A stretch of 64,000 nucleotides of DNA from JAXLYX01 sp046351215 (GCA_046351215.1 JAXLYX010000018.1:87955-151954); one strand, 5' to 3'; shown: positions 18,182 through 27,090, counted from the stretch's first letter. Notes: a model not told the origin generated them from the sequence alone. Numbers and translations: made by a program.

Positions 18182-20149
18182 ATGGGTATCGCCGCGGATT
18201 TCGCCATCGTCCTCGTCGCTTGCCTCCTCGGCGGAGCCCTCGCCCATCGGCTGAAGCAGCCGATCCTCCTCGGCTACATCCTCGCCGGGGTGGTCGTGGG
18301 CCCCCACACCGGAGGCGTCACCGTCTCGTCGGCCCACGATCTCGAGCTGCTCGCCGAGATCGGCGTCGCCCTCCTCCTCTTCGCGCTCGGCCTCGAGTTC
18401 TCGCTCTCGGAGCTCGGGCCCGTGTGGCGGGTCGCCCTGATCGGCACGCCGATCCAGATGGGCCTCGTGCTCGGGGGCGGCACGCTCCTCGCGAGAGCGG
18501 CGGGCTTCACCACGAACGAGGGGCTCTGGCTCGGCGCGATGGCCGCCCTCTCGAGCACGATGGTGGTGCTCAAGACCCTCGGCGCGCGGGGTCAGCTCGA
18601 TGCCCCCTGGGCGCGCGTGATGCTCGGCATGCTGATCGCGCAGGATCTCGCCGTCGTGCCGCTGATGATCCTGCTCCCGGAGCTCGAGGATCCGGCGGCC
18701 GGCCTGCCCGCGCTCGGTGCGGCGCTCGTGCGGGCGGGGATCTTCCTCGGGCTGATGCTCTTCGTGGGCCGCCGGGTCATTCCGGCCGCGCTCCGGATCG
18801 TGGCGAGGAGTCGATCGCGCGAGCTCTTCGTGCTCTCGGTGACGGCGATGGGCGTCGGCATCGGCTACGCGACCCACCTCGTCGGCCTCTCGTTCGCGTT
18901 CGGGGCGTTCGTCGCGGGAATCGTGCTGAGCGAGTCGGACTTCAGCCATCAGGCGCTCTCGGACATCGTCCCGCTGCGGGACATCTTCGGGCTGCTCTTC
19001 TTCGCGTCGGTCGGCATGCTCCTCCAGCCCGACTACGTCTTCGCGAACGCGGGCACGATCGCGCTCACGGTCGCGATCGTGTTCGTGGGGAAGGCGGCGG
19101 TCTTCGCGCTCCTCGTGCGGCTCTTCGGCTACGGCCGCGACGTGGCGCTGACGACGGGCCTCGGCCTCTTCCAGATCGGCGAGTTCTCCTTCGTGCTCGC
19201 CCGGGTCGGCGTGGCCGAGGGCTTCGTCGGACCGGACCTCTACAACCTCGTGCTCGCGACGTCGATCGCGACGATGGTGCTCACACCGATGGTCCTGGCG
19301 CTCGCGGACCGCCTCCGCCGCGGGGAGGAGAGGCCCCTGTCGGATTCGAGGCACTCCGTGCCGCCGATGCCCGCGCACGTCGTGGTCGCCGGTGGAGGAC
19401 GCGTCGGAGGGTACGTCGCCCGCGTGCTCGTGCGGGCCGGGACACCCGTCGTCGTCGTCGAATCCGATCACGCCCGGGTCGAGGTGCTGCGCGCGGAGGG
19501 TCTCGTCGTGGTCTACGGCGACGCCGCGAGCGAGCCGGTCCTCGAGGCCGCGCGCATAAGGGAGGCCCGACTCTGCGTGATCACGGCCCCTACCCTCGTC
19601 GGCACGCAGGCCATCGCCGCCACGGCTCGCCGCCTCGCGCCGTCGCTCGCGCTGCTCGCGCGCGCCGAGAGCCCGGAGCAGATCCGTGCGTTCCGGGACA
19701 TCGGCGTCGAAGAGGTCGTGCAGCCCGAATTCGAGGCCGGTCTCGAGCTGATCCGTCAGTCGCTCCTGCGCCTCGACGTCGCGGCGGACGCCATCCAGGG
19801 ATACCTCGACGACGTCCGACACGAGCTCTACGAGCCGCTCGTCGCGGACCGACGCGTGCTTCCCCGCGTGACCGAGGCCGCGCGCCTGCTCTCGCTCCGC
19901 TGGGTCGACGTCGCGCCCGACTCGCCCGCGATCGGGCTCACGATCGGCGAGCTCGACATCCAACGTCGCACGGGTGCGAACGTGGTCGCGATCCATCGGG
20001 GAGGTCGCCTGCTCGAGAGTCCGGGCAGCGGCCTCGCGCTCGAGGCCGACGATCAGCTCGTCGTGGTCGGCTCGACGGCGCCGCTCGAGGCGCTGCGGGG
20101 GCTGCTGCACGATCCGGTGGTGGTGCGGGAGGAGGCGGCGAGTCCGTGA
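18182..20149 (+). CDS. CPA2-type monovalent cation:proton antiporter with TrkA-N and TrkA-C domains (KefB/RosB-like)
   Basis: The 655-residue protein has about 12-13 membrane helices (1-385). ALLLFALGLEFSL, LSSTMVVLKTL and LIAQDLAVVPLMI are conserved in KefB/KefC-type exchangers, and QD is the ion-binding pair. A cytoplasmic RCK module follows: HVVVAGGGRVGGYVARVL (about 400-417) is the NAD-binding loop, and a TrkA-C domain fills the last 90 residues (GELDIQRRTGANVVAI, then DDQLVVVGS). It exports K+ or Na+ in exchange for protons and is gated through the nucleotide-binding domain. No ancillary KefF-like gene is adjacent. Confidence 0.93.
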   Translation: MGIAADFAIVLVACLLGGALAHRLKQPILLGYILAGVVVGPHTGGVTVSSAHDLELLAEIGVALLLFALGLEFSLSELGPVWRVALIGTPIQMGLVLGGGTLLARAAGFTTNEGLWLGAMAALSSTMVVLKTLGARGQLDAPWARVMLGMLIAQDLAVVPLMILLPELEDPAAGLPALGAALVRAGIFLGLMLFVGRRVIPAALRIVARSRSRELFVLSVTAMGVGIGYATHLVGLSFAFGAFVAGIVLSESDFSHQALSDIVPLRDIFGLLFFASVGMLLQPDYVFANAGTIALTVAIVFVGKAAVFALLVRLFGYGRDVALTTGLGLFQIGEFSFVLARVGVAEGFVGPDLYNLVLATSIATMVLTPMVLALADRLRRGEERPLSDSRHSVPPMPAHVVVAGGGRVGGYVARVLVRAGTPVVVVESDHARVEVLRAEGLVVVYGDAASEPVLEAARIREARLCVITAPTLVGTQAIAATARRLAPSLALLARAESPEQIRAFRDIGVEEVVQPEFEAGLELIRQSLLRLDVAADAIQGYLDDVRHELYEPLVADRRVLPRVTEAARLLSLRWVDVAPDSPAIGLTIGELDIQRRTGANVVAIHRGGRLLESPGSGLALEADDQLVVVGSTAPLEALRGLLHDPVVVREEAASP

Positions 20150-20299
20150 TGAAAGCCTCGTCGAGGCCCGCCTCGGCCGGGGCGCGTCGCCCGAGGGCGT
20201 GGTCCTCACGCCGGTGTCGATGACCCGCTCGCCGCTCGTCCGCCACGTCGGCGACTACGAGCTCGGGAGAGGCCCGTCGACGGAGACGCGGGTCGAGCC

Positions 20300-20311
20300 T
20301 AGCGTCTCCCC
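20300..20311 (+). promoter_or_regulatory. Leaderless-type -10 hexamer TAGCGT
   Basis: TAGCGT at 20300-20305 is followed by CTCCCC and the ATG of the alpha/beta hydrolase. No Shine-Dalgarno sequence is visible. Confidence 0.5.
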
Positions 20312-20992
20312 ATGAAGCTCTGGCTCCTGCCCGGCATGCACGGCACGACGGAGATGTTCGAGCCCTTGCTCGCCGCGCTCCCGAGCCGCTTCGACGTCGC
20401 GCCGCTCGGCTATCCGCGCGACGTCGCGCTCGGCTACGACGCGCTGCTCGAGCGCCTCGTGCAGCCGGTCGAGCCCTTCGCGATCGTGGCCGAATCCTTC
20501 TCCGGCCCCCTCGCGATCCGCTTCGCGGCGAAGCGTCCCGAGGGGCTCCGCGCGCTCGTGCTGGTCTCGTCCTTCGCGCGCTGTCCGGTCGCTGCCCCTC
20601 GCTTCGCCGCGCCGCTCCTCGTGCCGCGCTGGTTCCGAAGCCCACCGCCGCCCTTCGTGATCCGAGCCCTGATGCTCGGGGCCGAGGCGAGCGACGACGA
20701 GGTCGAGGCGGTGCGGAGCCGACTCGCGTGCGTGGCCCCCGAGGTGCTGGCCCATCGGATCCGCGAGATCCTCCGCGTGGATGTCCTCGACGCGTTCGGA
20801 GGGCTCGAGCTGCCGATGCTCTACCTGCACGGAAGCCGAGACCGCCTCGTCGGCGCGCGTGTTCCGCGAGAGCTCGCAGAGCGGAATCGTGCACTCCGGC
20901 TCGAGACGCTCGACGCGCCCCACCTTCTCCTCCAGCGATGTCCCGACGAAGCCGCGGCCCGGATCGCCGACTTCGTCTCGAGGAGCTCCTAG
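20312..20992 (+). CDS. Alpha/beta hydrolase, small lipase/esterase-like
   Basis: The 226-residue cytoplasmic protein starts LWLLPGMHGTTEMFEPLL, containing the oxyanion HG region. The nucleophile elbow is AESFSG (Ser near 60; G-x-S-x-G is replaced by E-S-F-S-G). The Asp is in LHGSRDRLVG and the His in LDAPHLLLQRCPDE. It is short and has little cap. The substrate is unknown; esterase or thioesterase action is possible. A 162-bp upstream gap separates it from the antiporter gene. Its stop overlaps the stop of the convergent gene by 4 bp. Confidence 0.85.
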   Translation: MKLWLLPGMHGTTEMFEPLLAALPSRFDVAPLGYPRDVALGYDALLERLVQPVEPFAIVAESFSGPLAIRFAAKRPEGLRALVLVSSFARCPVAAPRFAAPLLVPRWFRSPPPPFVIRALMLGAEASDDEVEAVRSRLACVAPEVLAHRIREILRVDVLDAFGGLELPMLYLHGSRDRLVGARVPRELAERNRALRLETLDAPHLLLQRCPDEAAARIADFVSRSS

Positions 20993-21750
20993 AACTCCAC
21001 CCGCACGCCCCCGAGGAGCGGCATCACCGAAGCCCTCCGTCGGACCGGCGTCATCACGACCTCGTGCGAGAGGCACGGCATCCCCTCGGTCCGGAGCTGG
21101 GCGATCGCCTTCTCCGAAGCCCGCGGCGCCGTGAGCAGCTGGGTCTCCGAGATGGTGAGCGTGGCGAAGAAGTTCCCGAGCGCCGTGCCGAGCGAGTTGT
21201 CGTACCGCAGGCCGAGGTAGAGACCCTCGGAGATCGAGAACGACCAGTTCACCACGTGCAGCGCCCAGAAGCGCATCGTCGGCTCCATGTGCTCGCCCCG
21301 ATGGAGCTCCGAGAGCGCGTGGAGCATCCGCCTCCGCGGATCGCTGCGCTCGGACTCCGGCAGTCGTGCGAGGCGACGCTCCGCGAACGCCATGCTCGGC
21401 GGAGGCGCGAAGAGGAGCGCGAGGGTGGCACCCGAGCCCGCGGCTCCCCAGATGCCCGCGTCGCGTTGAAGCGGATCGTGACGGAAGCCGACGGCCCAGA
21501 GGCTCGCGCCCAGCAAGAAGCCCGCGTTCACTGCGATCCAGGAGAAGAACCAGCCGCGCGTCCTGCGCGAGGCGCGATGCGTGAGCGCGTCGACCCGTGT
21601 CGCCCAGCGGGCGGCCGTGGCGTCGTCGAACGAGGCGATGCACGCCTCCTCTTCCTCTTCCTGGGCGAGGGTCATCTCGTCGTCCGCCTGCACGACGCGC
21701 GGAGGCATCGCGAAACCGAGGACGAGGGCGAGGACGAGGGCGCGGCGCAT
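20989..21750 (-). CDS. Exported protein of unknown function with membrane helices
   Basis: The 253-residue protein begins MRRALVLALVLGFAMPPRVVQA, a cleavable signal peptide, followed by an acidic EEEEE run. Two hydrophobic stretches (about 70-90, SWIAVNAGFLLGASLWAVG, and about 102-118) and a third weaker one (near 165) suggest membrane insertion or a beta-rich envelope protein. No family signature is recognised. A longer frame reaches 21870, but the ATG at 21750 has GGAGG just upstream and starts the signal peptide. A TATCCT hexamer within a palindrome lies 10 nt upstream. Confidence 0.65.
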   Translation of the reverse strand: MRRALVLALVLGFAMPPRVVQADDEMTLAQEEEEEACIASFDDATAARWATRVDALTHRASRRTRGWFFSWIAVNAGFLLGASLWAVGFRHDPLQRDAGIWGAAGSGATLALLFAPPPSMAFAERRLARLPESERSDPRRRMLHALSELHRGEHMEPTMRFWALHVVNWSFSISEGLYLGLRYDNSLGTALGNFFATLTISETQLLTAPRASEKAIAQLRTEGMPCLSHEVVMTPVRRRASVMPLLGGVRVEF

Positions 21751-21756
21751 GGACCC

Positions 21757-21773
21757 TCCGAGGATACCTCGGA
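21757..21773. promoter_or_regulatory. Palindrome TCCGAGG-ATA-CCTCGGA over the -10 region
   Basis: A perfect 7-bp inverted repeat with a 3-nt centre lies 6 nt upstream of the start at 21750 (minus strand). On that strand it contains TATCCT (21761-21766), a likely -10 element. The sequence closely resembles the palindrome before the gene at 39078. Confidence 0.5.
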
Positions 21774-21855
21774 TGGCGGAGGAAAGGCGGGGCTCCACCG
21801 ACTTGGACCCGGTCGCGGGCACTCGGAGCTCGGCCCGGCGTAGCCAAGCGCGTGG

Positions 21856-21868
21856 TATCGTTCCCGGC
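21856..21868 (+). promoter_or_regulatory. Leaderless-type -10 hexamer TATCGT
   Basis: TATCGT at 21856-21861 is followed by 7 nt and the ATG of the 76-residue gene. Confidence 0.5.
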
Positions 21869-22099
21869 ATGGATGCGGAGGAACGCGCCGAGCAGCGACG
21901 GCGGTCGTGGACGGGAGGGGTGATCCACCCGGACGGTCTGGCTGCGTTCGATCGCGCCTACTACGCCGCCCTGACCAGCGAGCAGCGACTCTCGCTGTCG
22001 TGGGAAATGGCGTGCGAGCAATGGTATCGTGAGCATCCCGATGGGCCCCCCCCCCGACTTGATCGATCTGCTTTCGGCATTCGCCGCAGAGCGGGTTGA
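21869..22099 (+). CDS. Small partner protein of a nucleotidyltransferase module
   Basis: The 76-residue protein reads RRRSWTGGVI near residue 10, then a helical LTSEQRLSLSWEMACEQW segment, and ends PRLDRSAFGIRRRAG. Short proteins of this layout are known upstream of small nucleotidyltransferase genes (family recall, not a search). It overlaps the next gene by 59 nt, and the conserved C-terminal motif lies inside the overlap, so the overlap appears genuine. By analogy with two-gene MNT/AbiEi-AbiEii modules it may be an antitoxin or partner; this is inference. Confidence 0.65.
   Translation: MDAEERAEQRRRSWTGGVIHPDGLAAFDRAYYAALTSEQRLSLSWEMACEQWYREHPDGPPPRLDRSAFGIRRRAG
22025..22040 (+). promoter_or_regulatory. 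Internal -10-like hexamer TATCGT
   Basis: TATCGT at 22025-22030, in the same TGGTATCGT context as before the upstream gene, precedes ATG 22041 by 10 nt. It supports that start and a separate transcript for the nucleotidyltransferase. Confidence 0.4.
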
Positions 22100-22496
22100 G
22101 TACCTGATCGTCGGCGGGCAGGCGCTCGCGATCCACGGTCACCCGAGGTTCACCAAGGACACGGACGTATGGCTGCGGGACGACCCGGAGAATCTCGAAC
22201 GTGCACGCCGGGCGCTCGTCGCATTCGGCGCTCCTGCCGCCGTGTTCGAGGGACTCCGCACGGCGGATGCGCTGGACGTGGTCTGGATGGGTGCCCCTCC
22301 GACACGCATCGACCTCATGAAAGGTGTGCCCGGTGGAGACTTCGACCGCGCTTGGGCGACGCGAGAGCCGCATGACGTCGGCGGCGTGACCGCCCTCGTG
22401 GTCGGTCGCGAGGAATTGGTGAAGCTCAAGCGTGCGAGCGGTCGGCCCCAGGACCTGGTGGATGCCGACGCCCTCGAACGAGGGAGCACACCGTGA
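22041..22496 (+). CDS. Small nucleotidyltransferase-fold protein (DUF6036/AbiEii-like)
   Basis: The 151-residue protein has the minimal nucleotidyltransferase core: YLIVGGQALAIHG (the GG loop) followed by TKDTDVW, in which D-x-D provides the metal ligands. A later IDLMKGVPGG strand carries the third Asp. The C-terminus EELVKLKRASGRPQDLVDADAL is the usual R-x-K-D-x-x-D helix of this family. Such proteins transfer nucleotides to RNA or protein and act as toxins or modifiers in two-gene systems. A GTG at 22029 is an alternative start. Pairing with the overlapping 76-residue gene suggests a module. Confidence 0.8.
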   Translation: MGPPPDLIDLLSAFAAERVEYLIVGGQALAIHGHPRFTKDTDVWLRDDPENLERARRALVAFGAPAAVFEGLRTADALDVVWMGAPPTRIDLMKGVPGGDFDRAWATREPHDVGGVTALVVGREELVKLKRASGRPQDLVDADALERGSTP

Positions 22497-22615
22497 CCGC
22501 CTCGTCCTGCTGACCGACGTCCACCTACACGCAGCGGCACCCCCGAATGCATCGGCCCGGGAGGCTCTCCCGTGGACGAACCCACGCCGCGCGACGTAAG
22601 TTGGCGCCAGGGCGT

Positions 22616-23059
22616 ATGACCACGAATCACGAAGGCCGAGTGCTCTTCGAGCAACAGCATCATCCGGTCGTCATCCTCCGCATGCCGTCCCGCGGATCGG
22701 TGACCGCCATCCACGACTGGTACGACGAGGTCGAGCGGATCCTACGCGACGCGAAGGGTCCGATCGCGCTCGTCCACGACCTCCGCCCGCTCGAGATCAT
22801 CACCGTCAGCGCCGCCCATCGACAGGCCGTCGCCGAGCGCACGAATCGCCTCCGGAGCTCGCCCCACGTGCACAAGCTCGCGGCCGACGCGCGGATCCTC
22901 TCGAACGCCGTGCTCGCCGGGGCCGTGACCGCCGTGAGTTGGCTCACGGGCTCGACGCCTTGGCCCCAGGCGAGCTTCTCGAGCGACGAGGACGCGATCG
23001 CCTGGTCCCGCGCGCAGCTCGCGAAGCACGCCAGCTCCGCCACGACGAAGCCGTCGTGA
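22616..23059 (+). CDS. STAS/SpoIIAA-like small protein, paralogue of the 15255-15659 gene
   Basis: The 147-residue protein has the same order of features as the gene at 15255-15659: ILRMPSRG, LVHDLRPLE, VAERTNR, ARILSNAVLAGAVTAVSWL and DEDAIAWSRAQL. The DLR strand and the AGxVTA helix are the shared core. No catalytic motif is visible. A TAAGTT hexamer lies 13 nt before the ATG at 22616; a longer in-frame extension has no such support. The pair of paralogues 7 kb apart implies a small lineage-specific family; the function is unknown. Confidence 0.6.
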   Translation: MTTNHEGRVLFEQQHHPVVILRMPSRGSVTAIHDWYDEVERILRDAKGPIALVHDLRPLEIITVSAAHRQAVAERTNRLRSSPHVHKLAADARILSNAVLAGAVTAVSWLTGSTPWPQASFSSDEDAIAWSRAQLAKHASSATTKPS

Positions 23060-23062
23060 GCG

Positions 23063-23785
23063 CTACGCCGGCTCCCCGAGGAGGAGCCGGTTCTTCGGCG
23101 TGATCGCCTCGGGGATCGTCTGCGTGTGCACGCGATAGCCCGCGGCGCGGAGGCGCGCGGCCCGCGTCGCGTCGATCGCGAGCGCCGGATCGAGCCAGCC
23201 CCCGAGCCCGCCGAGATCGCAGGTCTCGACGTCGTGGCAGCAGGGCAGGACCGCGACGCGAGCGCGGGCGGCGATGGCGCGTTCGAGGATCCGATCCGTC
23301 AGCGCGCCGCAGGCGTGCGCCGAGACCACGACGTCGTCGGCCGCGAGCGCGACCTCCTCGAGCGAGGCCTCGACGTACGTCACCCTCCCGGCGAGGCGTG
23401 GCCAGGTCCGGGCGAGCGAGGCCGCGAGCGCGCGATGGCTCTCGGGGAGGTGGAGGTCCACCGCGAGGGCCGAGGGAGAGGAGGCGTCGAGGATCAGGGC
23501 GAGGTGGGCGACGAGGCCGTGACCCGCCGCCAGGTCCACCACCCTCCCCCCGCGGAACCGCCGCCGCATGCGCCGGGCGACCTCCCAGCTCTCGTAGAGC
23601 TCCTTCCGGGGGAGGCAGTCGGCCTCGGCCACCGCCCGACCGATGCGGTCGAAGAGGGAATCGCCCGGAAAACGGCCGAGATCGCGCGGTCCGAGCCTCG
23701 AGCGGCTCCCGGGATCGAAGCCTTTCGGGCCTTCCGACGGGGGGCCGGGGGGTGCCTTCGCGGGAGCCACGGGCGGAGGGTACAC
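23063..23785 (-). CDS. Class I SAM-dependent methyltransferase
   Basis: The 240-residue protein has VVDLAAGHGLVAHLAL (motif I, SAM-binding), LAVDLHLPES (motif II), and the SAHACGALTDRIL ... RVAVLPCCHD block found in the Methyltransf_32 / TRM13-like group that modifies RNA. The Pro-rich N-terminal 25 residues are probably disordered. GTG is the start, with GGAGGG 5 nt upstream. It sits divergent from aspartate kinase with 71 bp between. The RNA target is suspected but not shown. Confidence 0.8.
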   Translation of the reverse strand: MYPPPVAPAKAPPGPPSEGPKGFDPGSRSRLGPRDLGRFPGDSLFDRIGRAVAEADCLPRKELYESWEVARRMRRRFRGGRVVDLAAGHGLVAHLALILDASSPSALAVDLHLPESHRALAASLARTWPRLAGRVTYVEASLEEVALAADDVVVSAHACGALTDRILERAIAARARVAVLPCCHDVETCDLGGLGGWLDPALAIDATRAARLRAAGYRVHTQTIPEAITPKNRLLLGEPA

Positions 23786-23856
23786 GGCGGCCCTCCACGT
23801 GCTACATGGGGACGGCCCTTTTCCCCCGAAACCCGCTTCCGTAGGCGGTGAGCAGC

Positions 23857-25179
23857 ATGTCTCGCATCGTGTGCAAGTTCGGCGGTACCAGCCTCGCCGA
23901 CGCCAACCAGTTCCGGAAAGTGCGCGCCATCGTGGAGGCCGATCCGCGGCGCACGCTCGTCGTCCCCTCGGCTCCCGGCAAGCGCACGCCGAGCGACGCG
24001 AAGCTCACGGACCTGCTCTACCTCTGCCAGTCGAGCGCAGCGGTCGGCGCGGACTTCTCGGGCACCTTCCAGCAGATCCGCGACCGCTTCCTCGAGATCG
24101 AGCGTGAGCTCGGCGTCACGGCGAACATGGCGTCGCACCTCGACACGCTCAAGAAGCAGCTCGAGGAGGGCGTGACGAAGGACCACGTCGCCTCGCGCGG
24201 CGAGTACCTGAACGGACTGATCATGGCCGCCTACCTCGGCGCCGAGTTCGTCGACCCGCAGGAGTGCGTCGTGCTCACGGCGAACGGCGGCGTGGACCCC
24301 TCGACGTGGGAGCTCCTCGGCAAGCGCCTCGCCGACGCCTCGAAGCGCTACGTCGTGCCCGGCTTCTATGGCCGTGACGCGAAGGGCCGCGTGAAGACCT
24401 TCTCGCGCGGCGGCTCCGACATCTCGGGCGCCATCGTGGCCCGCGCCGGCAAGGCGGAGGTCTACGAGAACTGGACCGACGTCTCGGGCCTGCTCATGGC
24501 CGATCCGCGCATCGTGTCGAACGCGAAGCCGATGGCCGAGGTCACCTACGCCGAGATCCGCGAGCTCTCGTACATGGGCGCGTCGGTCCTCCACGACGAG
24601 GCGATCTCGCCCGTCCGCGAGGTCGGCATCCCCATCTGCATCAAGAACACGAACGCCCCGGACCATCCGGGCACGCGCATCGTGACGAAGCTCAGCGACG
24701 ACGTCGTGAAGTCGACCGAGATCGCGGGCATCGCGGGCAAGAAGAACTTCGCGATGATCAGCCTCGCGAAGAACCTGATGAACAAGGAGGTCGGCTTCGC
24801 CTACCGCCTCCTCGGCATCCTCGAGCGGCACGGCATCAGCTTCGAGCACTGCCCCTCGAGCATCGACAGCATGAGCGTCGTCGTCGACGCCTCGCAGATC
24901 GAGGACAAGGTCGAGACCGTCCTCTCCGAGATCCGCGAGACGCTGAAGCCCGACACGCTCGACTTCACGCCCGCGATCGCGCTCGTCGCCGTCGTCGGCG
25001 AGGGCATGGCCCACACGGTCGGCATCGCCGCGAAGGTCTTCATCGCCCTCCGCGACGCCGGCGTGAACGTCCGCCTCATCAACCAGGGCGCGTCGGAGCT
25101 GAACATCATCGTCGGCGTCTCGCCCGAGGACTACGAGAAGGCGCTGCGGGCGCTGTACTCGGCGTTCGTGCCGGGCTGA
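23857..25179 (+). CDS. lysC: Aspartate kinase
   Basis: The 440-residue enzyme phosphorylates aspartate, the first step toward lysine, threonine and methionine. It starts VCKFGGTSLADANQFRKV, the KFGGTS ATP-binding motif. It has SRGGSDISGAIVARA (GGSDxSA-like), the substrate-binding TDVSGLLMADPRIV (TDVxGvxTaDPR) and YMGASVLHDEAI. Two ACT domains (about 295-440), with VGFAYRLLGILERHGISFE and GIAAKVFIALRDAGVNVRLINQG, give feedback control. Its length suits a monofunctional single-chain aspartokinase. The ATG at 23857 is used; a GTG three codons earlier is possible. A clear terminator follows. Confidence 0.95.
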   Translation: MSRIVCKFGGTSLADANQFRKVRAIVEADPRRTLVVPSAPGKRTPSDAKLTDLLYLCQSSAAVGADFSGTFQQIRDRFLEIERELGVTANMASHLDTLKKQLEEGVTKDHVASRGEYLNGLIMAAYLGAEFVDPQECVVLTANGGVDPSTWELLGKRLADASKRYVVPGFYGRDAKGRVKTFSRGGSDISGAIVARAGKAEVYENWTDVSGLLMADPRIVSNAKPMAEVTYAEIRELSYMGASVLHDEAISPVREVGIPICIKNTNAPDHPGTRIVTKLSDDVVKSTEIAGIAGKKNFAMISLAKNLMNKEVGFAYRLLGILERHGISFEHCPSSIDSMSVVVDASQIEDKVETVLSEIRETLKPDTLDFTPAIALVAVVGEGMAHTVGIAAKVFIALRDAGVNVRLINQGASELNIIVGVSPEDYEKALRALYSAFVPG

Positions 25180-25200
25180 GCACCGCGAAGGCACCTCCCG

Positions 25201-25234
25201 AGGCGACGTCGGGCGCTCGCTCGACGTCGCCTTT
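25201..25234 (+). terminator. Rho-independent terminator after aspartate kinase
   Basis: An 11-bp stem, AGGCGACGTCG and CGACGTCGCCT, with a 10-nt loop is followed by TT, 22 nt past the lysC stop. It is the most classical terminator in the window. Confidence 0.75.
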
Positions 25235-25305
25235 GCGTCGCCCGCGGTCCACCCTCGTGCGAGTGGACGGCCGCGCCGGGTGATAGCATCGGCGTGGAGG
25301 TGGAC

Positions 25306-27090
25306 ATGCGGACGAACCATCTGGCCCTCGTCATCCGCGAGAGCGCCCGGGCGTTCGGCGAGAAGACGGCCATGCGGCACGAGGTCGGCGGCTCGTGGCG
25401 GTCGATCTCCTATCGCGAGCTCGACGAGCGGGTCCGCGCGCTGGCGAAGGGGCTGCTCGAGCTGGGGATCCGAACCGGCGACAAGGTCGGGATCTTCTCG
25501 CCGAACCGGCCCGAGTGGGCGATCGCCGACTTCGCGATCCTCTCCGTCGGCGCCGTCTCCGTGCCGATCTACGCCACGAACACGGCCAAGGAGGCCGAGT
25601 ACCTGACCCAGGACGCGGAGCTCCGCCTCCTCTTCGTCGGCGGCCAGCCGCAGTACGACAAGGCGAGCTCCTTCGTCGAGCGTCAGGAGAAGCTCGAGAC
25701 GATCGTGGCCTTCGACGCGGACGTGACGATGGACGGAGCCCGTTCGCTCCACCTCGACGGGCTCCTCGCCCGCGGACGCGCCTCCGGCCGGGACGCGGAG
25801 CTCGAGGCACGCCTCGCGCAGGTCTCGAGCGACGACGTCGCCACCCTGATCTACACGTCCGGAACGACCGGCGTCCCGAAGGGGGCGATCCTCACGCACG
25901 CGAACTTCTTCCACCAGTTCGCCGCGGTGGACGATCGCTTCGTCGTGGGCCCGAGCGACCGGAGCCTGTGTTTCCTCCCGCTCAGCCACGCCTACGAGCG
26001 GGCCTGGTCGTACTACGTGTTCAAGCGCGGCGCGGAGAACCACTACATCCCGGATCCGAAGCGCGTCGTGGAGTACCTCGCGAAGGTGAAGCCGACCGTG
26101 ATGGTCAGCGTCCCGCTGCTCTACGAGAAGATCTACTCGACCGTCCAAGGTCGCCTCGAGACCGCCTCCTCCACGAGGAGGCGGCTCTTCGCCTGGGCGA
26201 TCGAGACCGGCAAGCGCTACCACACGCGCCGCCACGCCGAGCAGGCCATCGGGCCGATGCTCGCGTTCGCGCATGCGGTTGCCGACCGGCTCGTCCTCTC
26301 GAAGATCCGCGACGTGCTCGGCGGACCGAAGAATTTCCTCTCCGCCGGAGGCGCCCCGCTGACGAAGAAGGTGGAGGAGTTCTTCTTCGCCGCCGGGCTC
26401 CTCGTCTGTCAGGGCTACGGGCTCACCGAGACCGCGCCGATGGTCAGCTGCAACGCGCCCGGCGCGTTCAAGTTCGGCTCCGTCGGCCGTCCCGTGCGCG
26501 ACGTCGAGGTGCGCATCGGTGAGGGCGGCGAGATCCAGGTCCGCGGTCCGAACGTGATGGCCGGCTACTACCGGAAGCCCGAGGAGACGAGTCGGGCCTT
26601 CGTCGACGGATGGTTCCGGACGGGCGACGTGGGCGAGATCGACGCGGACGGATTCCTGCACGTCACGGAGCGGATCAAGGATCTGATCATCACTTCGGGA
26701 GGCGAGAACGTCGCGCCCCAGCACATCGAGTCGGTCCTCGAGGTCGATCCGTTCATCGAGCACGTCGTCGCGATCGGGGACCACCGGAAGTACCTGACCG
26801 CGATCGTCGTCCCGCAGTTCGCGGCGCTCGAGGCCCACGCGCGGGCGCAGGCGATTCCCTTCGCCTCGCGCAGCGAGCTCGTGAAGAGACCCGAGGTCGT
26901 CGAGCTCTACCGCACCCGCCTCGAGAACCTGTCGACGGAGCTCGCGCCCTACGAGCGGCTCCGCGACTTCACCCTGCTCGACCACGAGCTCACGCAAGAG
27001 GGCGGCGAGCTCACGCCGACGCAGAAGGTGAAGAGGAAGGCGATCGTCACCAAGTACGCCGACCTCGTCGAGGCGATGTACAAGACCTGA
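25306..27090 (+). CDS. Long-chain fatty acid-CoA ligase (FadD15-like)
   Basis: The 594-residue adenylate-forming enzyme activates fatty acids to acyl-CoA via acyl-AMP. YTSGTTGVPKGAILTH (about 185-200) is the AMP-binding P-loop. QGYGLTETAPM is motif A5, WFRTGDVGEIDADGF is motif A7-A8, ERIKDLIITSGGENVAPQHIE is the hinge, and the catalytic Lys is in LTPTQKVKRKAI. The lack of a signal sequence suits a cytoplasmic or peripheral enzyme. The ATG at 25306 has GGAGG 5 nt upstream, and a TAGCAT hexamer lies 16 nt before it. It follows lysC but has its own promoter and terminator region. Confidence 0.93.
   Translation: MRTNHLALVIRESARAFGEKTAMRHEVGGSWRSISYRELDERVRALAKGLLELGIRTGDKVGIFSPNRPEWAIADFAILSVGAVSVPIYATNTAKEAEYLTQDAELRLLFVGGQPQYDKASSFVERQEKLETIVAFDADVTMDGARSLHLDGLLARGRASGRDAELEARLAQVSSDDVATLIYTSGTTGVPKGAILTHANFFHQFAAVDDRFVVGPSDRSLCFLPLSHAYERAWSYYVFKRGAENHYIPDPKRVVEYLAKVKPTVMVSVPLLYEKIYSTVQGRLETASSTRRRLFAWAIETGKRYHTRRHAEQAIGPMLAFAHAVADRLVLSKIRDVLGGPKNFLSAGGAPLTKKVEEFFFAAGLLVCQGYGLTETAPMVSCNAPGAFKFGSVGRPVRDVEVRIGEGGEIQVRGPNVMAGYYRKPEETSRAFVDGWFRTGDVGEIDADGFLHVTERIKDLIITSGGENVAPQHIESVLEVDPFIEHVVAIGDHRKYLTAIVVPQFAALEAHARAQAIPFASRSELVKRPEVVELYRTRLENLSTELAPYERLRDFTLLDHELTQEGGELTPTQKVKRKAIVTKYADLVEAMYKT

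Noticed and set aside
17513..20209. Long minus-strand open frame opposite the antiporter gene
   Set aside because: Highly charged low-complexity text without motif; antisense to the clear membrane exchanger gene.
20156..20311. Possible small coding frame between the antiporter and hydrolase genes
   Set aside because: No conserved text or ribosome site is visible, and the gap ends with a good promoter element.
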